64,000 nt of DNA from Toxonevra muliebris (Eukaryota > Arthropoda > Insecta > Diptera > Pallopteridae), in assembly GCA_963691655.1 (NCBI GenBank), contig OY829328.1:88788400-88852399 (forward strand), read 5' to 3'. Both the position numbers and the translations under genes were made by a program. Shown one piece after another: positions 12,600 through 25,511 of the stretch (within the stretch, counting starts at the first letter, position 1; every line of letters starts with the position of its first letter). Below the pieces are notes generated by a model. The model saw only the letters and a list, made by a program, of their open reading frames with translations, did no database searches and was not told the DNA's origin.

Positions 12600-15500
12600 C
12601 CAAGATTTGTAGTTGTACATTTTCTTATAATTCTCATTCACTTCATATCGTGAGTGAATATAAGAAGCTTATGAGAATTAACCAACCTCTGAATTATTCC
12701 ATCACCAAAAACTTTTGTGGATGTCTTCTCTATGGGTTGCTAAAGACACTAAGGCTAAATTTTATATCATAAAATGTGTTTTGCATTTCTTATTAAGGAC
12801 TCCGCCACCATTTTTATGTGGCTGAAACTACTTGAAAGATATTTATTTGACCTTCTGGTATAGAAACTGTCTTTGAACCACATTTCGTTTATTTTTTCAA
12901 AATTAAGAAAATTACTAATTTGTGAGGTACTATATATTTTTCTGAAATATTTAGCAAAGAAGTTTCATTTGATTTTAGTTTCCGACAATGACTGACAGTT
13001 ATTAATATTTCTTTAATTGGGGATAGTTTAGTTCAGGTATATACACAGAGCATTAAAGTTCAAAGTGATATCGATTTTAGACATTATTTATTTTAAAAAG
13101 TATTAATCCTATAATTTTTAAATCTACATTATGTACATGACTCCGCAAGTGAGTTCTGGTTATTATCATATTACAATTCAATTTAATATTGATTTATTTG
13201 CAGAATTCTTATTATGAACTTAGAACAAAAGGTGCGCTCAAGGTATTTTGAATGAACTATGAAGATACCAAATAAAATATATGATGAGTTTTTAAATTTA
13301 TATTGAAAACCATAAATAAATTGATTCAATCTTCAAAGAAGAGCATAATAAATAATAATAATAATAATAATTTGGCACTTCCTCAATTCTGAATGAATTA
13401 CTAATTTAGTTCAATTCGTTACAAGTTCGCTACAATTCATAATGAATAAGGAACATTATCACTTAATATTAAAATATAGATTTTCAAGCAGACAACAATG
13501 TATACCTACGCTTTAAAAGTTATTGCTACAAAAAGATCAATTATTATCGGCAATTTTTATATATGTATGTATACACATATTTTGCCAATCGATTGTTATT
13601 TTTTGTTTTTGCTTTTTTATGCCTTTGAAGTTTTATTAAACTTTATTTGAAGATTATATACAAGAGTATCATAGTTACATTTATTTTATTTTATTATTTT
13701 TTTGTAAGACTATCCCCAAATGTCCATACGTCTATTTGCAAGTATGTACGTTCAAGTATTTGTCTATACGTAGTTCAGCTTGTTGTATAGCTGTCGGTCT
13801 GTCTGTTCTGTTCGACTGGCTGCCTGGGTTGCTGCCTAACTACGTCTATCTATGTATATCTATTAGTATTTCTTTGCTTTTTCTTTGCTTATTCTAATAA
13901 TAGTTATACATCTTTTTTTTTAGTTTTTGTTATTGTTCATTGTAAATTTCTTGCTCTACTGTTGTTCATTCTTGTTGTTGCCGATATTTTTGTAGTTTCT
14001 GTTGCTGTTGTTTGTACAACGGCTGCTGTGAAGTTGGCCTTTAAGTAAAACATTGCACATTCGCTTCAGTTTGATACTTTTTTGTATTATTTTTTTCATA
14101 TCATCTTTAACTGCTTCTTCTTCCACTTCTTCCACTTATTCCACTATTTACTTCGTGTTTGATCTTTTTGGCAAGTGACTTAGAATGTTTTAGTTTGGTT
14201 GTTTTTGTTGTTGTTACTTTATTTCGATTTGATTTGGTTTCTACTTGTTGTTGTTAGTGGAGGTGGCGGCGTTGCTTGTTGCTGGTGTTGCTTGCTAAGT
14301 ATTATTAAGGTATGTAGATTCATATTGATTATAAGCTACACTTTGATATGTCTTTGATGTTTATTACCGATATGCTTAGTTCGTTCTGCTATGTTGCTCT
14401 GATATTTTCTATTTCCATTTCTGTTACTGCTCACTGCCTACTACTGCTGGAACTAATGTATTTGCATATTTTTGTTCCTCTTCTAATCGTATGCAATAAA
14501 AAGCCTTAAGGTTTTTTCGTTTCTTTTTTGATGCCATTTCTAGTTTCGATTTCTTTCAAATCTTGTAGTTTTTCAGTTTTTCTTGGAAAACGAAAATGTA
14601 GAAAAAAGCAGAAGCATTTTTTTCATACATTTTTATTGTATCTATGTATTTGTATTGAATTATTTCATAATTTTTGCAATCATTGTTCTGAGAATTTTTT
14701 TTTTACACGGATGTGCAGAAAATTGTGGCATTTTTTTTTATATATAACCTGTTGCACAGCATTTTTGTTGTGTGCATTTTGTTTTTATATGCTAGGTTTG
14801 AAAGGTTATGTCTAACGAGACGGGCGGGAGTAGTGCAAGGTGCGATGAAGTTGGGGTCGTATTCGTTTTTTAAAATGAATTATTCAAAGCATTTTTCGTA
14901 TAGTAATGATGAGCGAAAAGTGTGAATTATGTATTCAGGTATGTAGAGATAGTGAGATAAAGAGTGTAGATGCTGAGGGTCCGATAAAATGTTTTAAGTG
15001 ATTGTCAGACTACAGTAATCACATGGAAATTACTACAAAAATAGATCGATTGATTTTTCTTTAGATAAACATACGACGCCCTATGCTGAAGCATAGGGAG
15101 CCAACATAAAGCCAGATATAAGTAAAATGTGCTGAAACTTATTCATCCAGATTTAGATGCTAATTTTTGGGAGGAGTTGAACTTATGAGATGTTTGAGAC
15201 CATTTTCATATAAATCTGAATGTGTATACCTAAGCCTCTGGTTTCTAATAAAGTTAAGGTCATATTTTAGGGCCTCTTCTGAAAGTAAGTGAATAGGGAA
15301 GGCAAATTTCTTTTTTCTTGCAGGCCCAACCCACACTTCGAAAAAACTGTATATTGGTATAGAAGAATTGCTGAAAAAAGTTGAAAAAAATATTTTTGGA
15401 GCAAGTTGGGGCAAAAAACTCTTTGGCTTATTGTGTTGCTTAAAGAAAAATCTGAAAATACGTTTTTTGAGGTTTTTTTTCCTCCAAAGTTTTTGGATTA

Positions 15501-18500
15501 GTTAAACAATATTTTTTTCTAAAAATTCACTTTTTCAATATCACGGCATTTTCCACATGTTAATAATGTAAAAAATAAAAAGCATTGCCACATTGGAAAT
15601 TTGTTTTAATAAAAAGTACAATAATTTCTTTCTACATTGAATTTAAAAAGATGCGGTGTGGCATCATTAGCCGAAAATACTCAACTCATATTTTAATGAC
15701 ATACGATGGATGGCGTGAAATTCTTTATTCACCCGCATGAGATTTAAAGATACTTTGACAACATTTTACGCCAAAAAGATCAAATATTTTGATTTTCAAC
15801 AATTTCATTTGGGTGACTTTTATTGACTGATAAAATTCCACTTTGCTCTTTTCTTAAGATATTGACTATAATTGCATTAATTGTTATTTAAGAAGTTGGT
15901 TAAAGATGCCATCGCTATCATAAATTTCAAGTTGATGACTTGATTGTCTTCAAATTTAATGCACATAAATCTTAAGTTTTCTTAAAAACTGTTTGAAAAT
16001 AATTTAGTTTAACTTTAGTTTCACTGCAAAATGTCATACACTGTGTTGCTTTATGGCTGTAGAAGGAGAATGTGCGCTTTGACGTACAAATGCTAAGATT
16101 TTTCTATTGATTAAGCGTTTATGTAGATATACATATTAAGTTGGACAAGCCTCTTTTTTCGTTTTGTAGTTTACACAAAGATTTTTCCTGCAGCTAGAAG
16201 CAAAAAAGAAAAAAAGAACTTCATTATTTATTTGTGCTAATGTCACCTTAAGTCTAACTTAATTTACCACCCGAGTAGTTCATCAATAGCAAAGCAAATC
16301 AATCCTTTTTTATGTAGAGTTTCAAACTTCTTATCTTAGCTTTACTTATTTTTCAAGTACTAGTTAGATTTTTAACCAATTCGTTCGTTGGCATTGTATT
16401 ATAAACTTCATTGGCATTTTAATTTTGTTGTTTTTCTTCTTCATGACTTTTTCTTTTCTAACTAAGTATAACTATAAACGTTGATTTTGTTTTTCTGTTG
16501 TTGTTGTTGTTTTGTTTTTCTTCTCGAAATGTCAGTTTTTTCTTGTATTTGATTAAGCAATTTTTAAATTTTAATTGAAATGTTAAAGTCATTTTGACAG
16601 CTTCCATCCATAGCTTCTATTCACTACTGAATGAGTTTGTAGTTTTTGATTAATATGAAATAGTCTTTGATTTATTTAATGAAATAAGGTAAGCAAAACT
16701 ATTTGAAGTTGTCTAATTATAGTTTATAGGCGTTCACAATACCCTTGGGCAAACTAGAATTTGACCCTACAAAGGTCTTTAACCTGATGTAGTATGTGTG
16801 TATGTACTGCCAACTCAATTTAATATAACATTTAATAAATTTTTATGAATTTCTTATTTATATTTGTGTTTAGGAAGAGGGTAAACAATAATGCATACTT
16901 TGACTGGGTGCGACAAATACCAAAAATTTTTGCAAATGACATATACAAATATGAGAATGAACTACAACTACAACTAGTTACTTGTAGTATCTGCTGCAGT
17001 AGTGACAAGTGAACAATTTAAAGTGTATAAAGAGCAAAACGTGCAACTGACACTTTATTTCCTTTTGGTGGATTATTTTCAACTTTTTTTTTAGCTTTTC
17101 ATGCTTCAGTTTTTTATTTTTCTTGTAGTTTCTGCTGGTTTGAAGGAAAATCGTGGTTTGGATATGGCGCCCAAGAATATTTTATGAGCTACATGAAAAA
17201 TATGATTTAAAATTTTTGTTTTTTCTTGTACATCTTTACTACGATTATTGACACTTAATCTTGCCAGACAATTTCATATCTTTTATTAGTTGCATTTTTT
17301 AGTATTTACTTTTTTTTGTATATTATTTTGATTGTGACTTGGAAAAGAGATTCTTTTTATTTTATTAACAATATTTGCATAAAAGTGTGTCTGCTTGTTG
17401 GTCTGGCTTCTGACATTTTCTTCTCATATATGGGCAACGAACAGCATTGAATGTTTTTGGCATGTGTTATTTAACATATTGTCAAAATTGTCAGACATAT
17501 ACTATCCTATACTAACGACAACTGCAAGAACAAAAGCCACGTTTATTATAGGAGAATTGTTTAAAGATTAATTGATTAAAAAATAAAAAACGAAGCGTGA
17601 AGAAATTTGCATTTTCAAATAAATCAAATTCATTCGGTATTACTGTAGGTACTCATGTATTTATGGTATTTCACCAGTGAATAATATCTAAATACCAAAT
17701 AAATATTTCAATATTCTTTTTTTATTTCAATGGAAAAGCTCAAAGACATGCACGAATTTTATTCAAAATTTCAACGGAATCAGGGTTAGCAATTATAATT
17801 TGCATTAATTTTAATTGTTATTTGCTATAATTTGTACCTCGTGTAATATTTTTTTTATTTATTTTAGTTGGCTGTTATTTAACTATTAGTAAAATGCGCT
17901 GGCGCGCCTGCGCAGAAAAGCGTAACAATACGCATTGAATTGTATTTATGGTTTAGAGGTTAATGAGTTTGAGCTCTCTTTACATACCAGTAATTTTCAC
18001 AAATTTGCAAGTAAATGAATTTTATATAATTTTAATAGTATTTTTTGTGCATATTAAGCAATTAAAATTTTCTGAAATATTCATTTAAGGTAGTGCATGG
18101 CTAAAGCGATATGCAAACAAATGACTATAAAATATCATCTAGAAGTTAGACTTACTAAAGTTTTGAGGCTGATTGCCCCCACCAGCAATTTAGATTTAAA
18201 TTGTTTACTACTATAGAGTCTTGCTTGGGTAAGGTTTAAGAGCCTTCAGGTTGTGAAAGTTGAATGAAATCAGGTTTAGTTCTCTCTGAAATTAACATGA
18301 TTCAATTTCGAATGTTAGTTGTTAATTCTATTGTAATATAAACTGTGTATTTCTTGAAGTGGAACAGATTTACCTTAAAACCATACATTGACTTTACATT
18401 TTACTTGTCTACATAATTCATAATGGCTAAAGCATCCTCAAATCAATGAGTCTATTGAGAAAATTGTAAATCATGTTTGAAATTTTAAAAGAAAATTTGT

Positions 18501-18720
18501 CTTTTACGAAAGCACCTTGCGTAAGCTTCCCAAGAAAAATTGTACCAAGCGGAGAAGTGAAACCCATAAGATAGGAGGAAATGTTGGCTATTAACAATAA
18601 AATGATCTGGAAGAGAGCTGAAGACATAGAATAATATAACATTACCCAAGAAAATGCATAAACCAGGCTGCACGTAATAGTATCTCACTTAGTAAACTAA
18701 AATATATGAAAGATTGCACC
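12600..18720. other. non-coding AT-rich DNA
   Basis: I see no gene. There is an (AAT)n microsatellite at 13350-13371, T-rich and TTG-rich tracts at 13900-14600 and 16400-16560, and a perfect hairpin at 15079-15098 (CCCTATGC, loop TGAA, GCATAGGG). A CpG-dense imperfect palindrome at 17895-17914 stands out from its AT-rich surroundings. The open frames on either strand have no recognisable domain. Confidence 0.6.
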
Positions 18721-18822
18721 ATGAACTTTAAGTGCCGTTTTCTCAATGTCCGGTTAAGCACTAATCCGAACTTTAAGCGACGGTTAGTAGTAGTAGTAAA
18801 TTCTAATTAGTGCTTAACCATA
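18721..18822. repeat. dispersed repeat copy with a perfect 14-bp inverted repeat
   Basis: GGTTAAGCACTAAT (18752-18765) and ATTAGTGCTTAACC (18806-18819) are perfect inverted repeats separated by 40 bp. The first arm and following bases (GTTAAGCACTAATCCGAA then TTTAAGCGAC) recur in degenerate form at 47427-47461. The preceding ACTTTAAGTGCCGTTTTCTC resembles 33283-33300. This fits a dispersed repeat family, type unknown. Confidence 0.5.
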
Positions 18823-19870
18823 CATACGACCCTAATTGTATAGACATAACGCTTAAGCATTTTGCAATTCTACTTGTCTTTCGGCAAATTATTTTCTTTC
18901 TAATCTAAATATTTGAAATGCGTTTCTACTTTGTATGTTTATTTATTTTACTCATTTCAATTGTCTCGTTTCTTTTGTTATCTTGACTCATCAATATCTT
19001 GTTGTTGTTTGAGTTTGTTCAAACATAAGTTTGAAGAGTTTTTGCAAGTGAGCTCTTGCCGCTCTTGAAAAAATCAATTCATATCTACCTAGGTATGTAC
19101 GTCAGAAAAAAAAATGATTTCAAAACAAAAATTAGGGAATTAATTTTTGAAATGAAACCAAAACAATGAATTTATTGTTGTTGCTAAGATGATCACTTAA
19201 CCCACTCCAAGACAAGTGGGTACTTATTTATACATTCAAATACATATGTGTACATATGTATGTTTGCAGCAGCAAATATCGTTCCATTTGTTTACGTATA
19301 AAAATACTTTGCATTAATAATATTACAAATTTGTGATATTATGTCATTATAAATATTATAAAATTTTGAATATAATTAAAAAGATAATGAAGCAGAAGAG
19401 CTTTAAGTAGAAAACTCAAGTAGTTGAAGAATACACATGTACAAGTTTGAGTTTTTGTATCTCTTTTAAGAACAAGTGCATAATTTAATAAAATTTCCGA
19501 CATTTCAATGCTAAATTTTTGGGATTTTACTCAACTTCAGTTACCAATTATTTTTTAAAAATATTGTTCCCAACATTATTTGCTATTATTCTCCAACAAC
19601 CAACAGCCAGGATAGCAGTAAGAATTCTTATCATTATACTAATTCCTATAATTCAAACTTTATCTCTTCTTGCACTAAGTGTGTTTCTTAATCGCTACTG
19701 CAAATAGAGCTGTGCGTTTTTTCAGAAGAAAATGCAAATATAAAAATATCCAGTTTTCTTTGGTCTGCCCTCTTAAAGTGGTGCACTTGCAGTTAAGAGA
19801 AATCCATTTTTGCCCCATTTAATGAGGTGCGATTTTAATAAAATTGTAAAAATTTAACATCATTTTCTTA
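18823..19870. other. non-coding AT-rich DNA
   Basis: No gene seen. The 62-codon frame near 19519-19707 is an Ile/Leu-rich low-complexity translation without a domain. Confidence 0.6.
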
Positions 19871-19871
19871 T

Positions 19872-20234
19872 TTGTTTTGCATTTTAGTATACGTTTTTAT
19901 ACTATTACTACGATTAGTTGTGCCAATACTTTTTATTCTTTTTATACTCATACCCCAGAGAAATATTTTCCTTGCATTTGAAAATACTATGCGTGTCTCA
20001 CCCCATTTTCGCGTCCTAACTTTAGCAAAGAACAATAAAAGATTTTTTGGACGCTTTTTTTCATTTATTCATTCATTTTCTTCCTGGACACGGTTTTTTG
20101 ACAATAAGGAAAATGGCCTCATACGGCCTCTGCTTGACTTCTACCACGACTGTGCCAAAACGTTCAAGGGAGACGGTGTACATGATTTCTCCGGTCCTGA
20201 TTGTCAGAAAGTAAAAACTGAAGAAAATTATTAA
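19872..20234 (+). other. open frame of unknown status with a coding-like, GC-richer 3' half
   Basis: A 120-codon frame. The first 40 residues are hydrophobic low-complexity sequence. From about residue 60 onward composition becomes mixed and plausible for protein (RFFDNKENGLIRPLLDFYH, then CAKTFKGDGVHDFSGPD). The DNA from about 20080 to 20215 is richer in G+C than its surroundings. The opposite strand of the same patch is also open for about 45 codons (contains MYTVSLERFGTVVVEVKQR), so which strand, if either, is coding is unresolved. I do not recognise either product. A perfect hairpin sits just downstream at 20273-20297. It could be an exon of an unseen gene or a transposon remnant. Confidence 0.2.
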
Positions 20235-20299
20235 CTGTTCATATCTTTCATAGGCACAATCTTTTTCAAAAGTATCGGAAAAAATGATTTTCCGATATT

Positions 20300-23200
20300 T
20301 GATGATATTTGCAAAGCTTATATCTACTTATAGCGACATGTTTGCTGAATATTTAAAAAAAATATTGTACTCAATAGGTTCAGGACACCAATTTGAAAAC
20401 CAACTCGAGAAAATGCGCTTAGAACTACGTATTCCCAACATCTTCTAGATTACAAATATGCAAAAAAGACCCTTTAACGCAACTATATTCTAAGATTGCG
20501 TCCAATACTACGAATGTTGGATATAAAATAAGTTCGGAATAGTAAAAAAAACTAAGGTTTAACTTTATAATTAAATGAAAATTCATTAATTGGTTTATCT
20601 AAAATAGGCGTTTTATACTTTGCAACACGTTTTGAGGCATGATTCTTATTTTTCTACTAGACCAGTCCCCTTTAAGAATATTAAGATGGCTGTGATTCTA
20701 AACATTTAACATACTAGATGACATGCTTAGGAGAAACGACATGTACTGTTAAGTTCAATGACAGAATTCCTAAAGTACTTCCTTAGTCATATATGAAACA
20801 CATACATTTTTCATAATACTTTTTATTAGAAATGAATAGAAACTACATTCTGTAAGTTATAATCATAGATTAGATTTTTGATTTTGTAGTGCACCATGCA
20901 CTTCATAAGCTAACTTCATCTCAAAAATTAAAAAGCTTATTGAATTCGGTCAGAAAACAAAAAATTTACCGCAGTTTAAAAATCATTATGGAATAAAATA
21001 AACGAGAAAAAACATCAAAGTTGAGAAATATAATAAGATTGGAGTTCTTGCCATGTTTTAGATTGCTATATACCGTTTTATGGATATACTATTATATACA
21101 CAAAACCAATTGAAAATTTGTAGAGTTTGTTCTTTTTTGGCCTAAGACCAGGTGCACACTAAAGCATCTGAAATTTCTAGCATGTAGTTATTTTTAGTTC
21201 AACTAGACCTACAACCTACACTTGTGCAGTTTCGTTGAAGTTTTTTTTTACTATAACAGCGATTTTACCTCTGGGTTCGATTTCTGGCTATGTCTCGTCT
21301 AGGCCACTGAGCTCTATAGCGATAAAAGGAAAAATCTTAACTTAAACCAGAATATAAACTCTAACCATTTGAGTTTGCATGCTCACATAAAATTTTGACC
21401 AAACGTAAATGGAAATCTTAAAATTATTTTAAACACTACATGCAGACTAAAACATGAGTCGGAACTATTACATAAATTTATGCTAATGGCTGAATTAAAC
21501 CTTAACTTAAAAGTGAACTAATTTAATAGCTGGAACTAAATCTAACTTAAAATCTGACACATCTGTATTAAAAACAAATCAAAGCTAATTAAAATAGTGT
21601 AAACTTAAATGCATGAATTTATAATTAAACCAACTAGACCAATAACCTAATGCGTCTCAGCCACAAATTCAACAGACATTTTCACTGGGTATTCCGCAAA
21701 TCTTTTTTGCACATCTTTCTGTTGCTTCTATCCATGAATGCGTGTAAGTGTGGGATGGATAAAGTTATTCTTCTTCTACTACTTTTTTTAACTGCTCTTG
21801 TTTGAAATTGCATTTTAAATTAAAATGTCATAATTTGCTTTTGCTCTTTTTACAAATAACTATGTATGTGTGAATATGACTGTGTGTGTGTGTTGAGGTC
21901 ATTAAGTGGAATGCTAGTTAGTTCGCTTGTTCATTTGGCAGCACTGGGTGCCAAGTGAAACAGCGCGCATTTCACACGAATAGAGACTATCCTCAAGTAT
22001 GAGTGTGTGTGTGTGTGTGTTTCAGTGGGTGGCATTCAAAGCAAATAATATTTAATTTATGTTCGTTTGCTTTTAAGTATCATGCAAATAAAGTAAAAAA
22101 GAAAAGAGAAAGATAAAAAGCCTCACAGAAAAAAGATGCAGATAGAAGAGCAAAAGTGCAAAAATTACTGCTGTATTAATTTTAGAGCATAATTTAAAGG
22201 ATAACAAGCATGCAGATAATGAGCTCAGTATGAGAATAATGTGTTAAATAATACAAGGAAAATTGAAACTTAACTTATAAACGAGTATGATAGATGTAAA
22301 TATTAGAAATAATATTTTTCTGCCAACGTTTTTGATATTTTAAGACTGCCAGGTTAGTTTTTATTATTATATAGAAAAGTAGAGTTGTTAGTAATCGTGG
22401 TTTCTCATCTCATTTTTTTTTATTTTAATTTTTTTTTTAGCAGAAAATATATGAAATTTACCACAAACACGTACAAAATATTTTCAAATATCTGAAAATA
22501 CAAGTACACATATAAAGTAAAATGATAGAATGATATTACCGCAAATCAACAGACAAACTGTATACAATTTCTAGCTCTCTCTCGTTCCTTTCCTCGCTCT
22601 TTCACTCCCACACAGATACACGTACGCCAAAATGCAATACACACACGTATTACTCAATATGAGAAGTTCATTAAATTTCATAAACTTCATCTGTCATTAT
22701 GGTCACGTCAAATATTGAATTTTTACAGCTACCGTTTTTACCGTTACCTTTTTCATACACACATACAAAGAAATGTGAGATTAGAATATTTTTCTTGTTA
22801 ATTTAAACAGACATTCTCAGGAAAATATTATTATTGATAAAATAATACTCATGTTGATATTTTTTCGCCCTCTCTTCAAGTTACAAAATTTTACTACATG
22901 CTAAATTTAACATATATAAAACAGCATTGAAGTTACTAATACCAATTTTAAGCACCTTTTGAAAAAAGGTTAATTGTCAAAAATGTTTGACTACGGTATG
23001 AAGAACGAATCTAATTGCTAAATTATATTGTCAAATTTACAAGGCAGAACCAAAAAACAAACAAGCTTAACATTTTCATAGCACATATTTGTATACATTG
23101 AACATCCAATGACATTACTTTACACTAATAGTTGTCAAAAAATTTAACTTTTATAATTGACATAGGAACTTCAGCAATAATGAATGCAGAAATATTCGAT

Positions 23201-25082
23201 GTTCGAGCATAATACTAAATGGATGCTTTTTGTTAAAATTTAATGCTGATTTTTTTTTAAAAGTACAATGCCATTTTCAAATGGGTTGGTTTTTTAGTTC
23301 GATGATAAAATTTATGTAATATTCTTCTGTGAAAAAACAGTTTTCAATCCAGTACAGAATTGTAATAAAATAATTGGCGAAAACAAAAGTTATGCAAGCT
23401 TTCGCAAATATATACATATAAAAAAATACAGTTGCATTACCGTGAGGGAATTTTTCTCATTTTTCCTCCCTTTTATTTTTCTCTCACTTTTATAATCAAG
23501 AGAATAACCATTGTGATTAGATATGCTTTCATTTATTAATATTTGCTAGGCTGTAACATTTTGACCATAATCCGAAAGCAATTGTGGAAGTTTCTCACAC
23601 CGTTACGATCAAATGTTCAATCTAATAACGATCACTTCAATTAGTTAATTCAGTCAGAACACTGAGTTGAAGCCACAGAAAGAACTTCATAATTATAGAA
23701 TGTAAAATCTATAATCAGATGGACCTGACCTATAAAATTTCCTAAGACATTTTCAACATTTTTATTGACCCAAATCTGGTCACCCGCCTAACTTCAACAG
23801 CCTTCAGCCTTCTTTTAGTGTGCCATCTATTTAAAAAACACTGTAGAGAGTACAAACTTATAGCATTTTTGAAACTTATCTACAGAAATTCACTGCAATT
23901 GGCAGTGCATAAAATATGTCGTACGAAAAGGACAGATCCGGTAGTAATTGCTGCCCAATATTTCACATACATACATGCCTGAAAACTGCACTCAAATTAT
24001 AATTCGTTTAGCAATTAAAATGAATTAATAAGCGCCACTTTTTTTAGCACAAGAAAATGTGATAAAAAATAAAACTCCCACATATTAAAATCTCAATGCC
24101 AATTTCATAAAATACATAAAGAAAAATGCAAAAGAGCAAAACTAAAAATTAGGTACTTAAAAAGTATGCACGAGCACTTAAAAGTTGAAAAAACAAAACA
24201 AAGAAAAAAGAGGCAGCAAAAGATAAAAGGAAAGAGAAAAAACTTTTACAATTTGCAGCGCATTTTCTCATATGAAAAATGATTTTTATCTGCGTTTGTG
24301 ACAGAATTGCTGGTGGATGGGGAGGTGGAGTAGTTGAAAAAAGAGGCAGCCATGCCACATTGAGGTTAAAAAAGTCACGCCTAACATTTCGTTTTTTATG
24401 CCGCCCGGCAGCGTTGCCAACTAAATGCTGGTTGTGAGTGTGTGTGTGTGTTGAATAGTTTTTCTGTATGCTCTTCTTATTCTTTTTTGCAAATGAAATT
24501 TATGCTTCGGGAGGCGTTAAAAAAAGTTGAAAAACCTAGCAAGATTTTCTAAAATGTAGAAGTCGAAAATGTAAAGATTTGCTAGCGTACGATAATAAAA
24601 TCTCATTAAAGTTTGACGATAAGTTTAAGATTTTTATTTGTTTCTTATTATTTTTCGGAATTATTTATTTTCTTTATCTAGAGAAAAACTGTTTTTTATT
24701 TTTTGTAGTTATGAAGTAATGCTATTTAAAGTTTTACAAAAAGTTATTGGATAATGTGGGCGGGAAAAAACTTACATGCAATTTATTTTTTTGTTTTTTA
24801 GGGTAAATGCGTGCTGTAAATTGATTTAGTGTATCGAATGGAAATGATACAGATTGCTGTAATGGGAATCATGTGCGATAAACAATTACATTTTATTATA
24901 TTCCAGTGGTTATTATGGTGTTAACCGATTGGAAATAAAAGGCAATATAAAAATTATTTTTATCTAGTGTATAATGATTGATGTTGTGAATATTTATGAG
25001 TTGGACAGCTTGCATGACTATGTCATCGAAAGTGTCATCGAGGAGAAATATTAAGGAATGATTGACTGCAAAATTTAAATAT
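20300..25082. other. non-coding AT-rich DNA
   Basis: I see no gene. A (GT)n microsatellite lies at 22003-22020. 21330-21660 repeats AACTTAAA / CTAACTTAA motifs loosely. A 26-codon frame at 24974-25054 is unusually non-repetitive (contains YELDSLHDYVIESVIEEKY), but it is short, unrecognised and directly abuts the inverted-repeat element that follows. Confidence 0.55.
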
Positions 25083-25084
25083 TA

Positions 25085-25509
25085 GCTGTGTTTTATTCGC
25101 CAGCTAATTTAACAGGTGCGAATAAAACGACCAAGTTGTTAAGTCTATTCTTCGTTATAATGTTATTCACAATGAAACTGCTCAGCAGCTAGAGGTGAAA
25201 TATTTTAATGGATCCCAGTCATTGCGGTTAATCGTGGGCATTGTTTTTAGTTTTTACCCTTAGTAAGAACATTTAACGATGATTTTAACTTATTTTCACC
25301 GGCAGGCATTTCGAATCTTTTCCTCTTTTTATTTTTTTGCAAACTGTCACGCATCTTCTTTCATCATTGGCAGTTCACAATAGAATTTGATGTAGCTAAA
25401 CTACTTATTAAGTATACATTGTAGCTGTAATTATACGTGTTGTCTCTGCCTCTTTGTCTCTGCCTGCTAGTTATACATAACTGGAAGCAAGTGGCGAATA
25501 AAACGCAGC
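25085..25509. mobile_element. MITE-like element with about 18-20 bp terminal inverted repeats and TA target duplication
   Basis: TAGCTGTGTTTTATTCGCCA (25083-25102) and its inverted counterpart at 25492-25511 match at 19 of 20 positions. If the outer TA on each side is the duplicated target, the element is 425 bp and begins GCTG. TA duplication is typical of Tc1/mariner-type elements. A further inverted copy of the core, GCGAATAAAAC, lies at 25118-25128, so the left end has a subterminal hairpin. There is no coding capacity. It could be a non-autonomous relative of a Tc1/mariner element. Confidence 0.65.
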
Positions 25510-25511
25510 TA

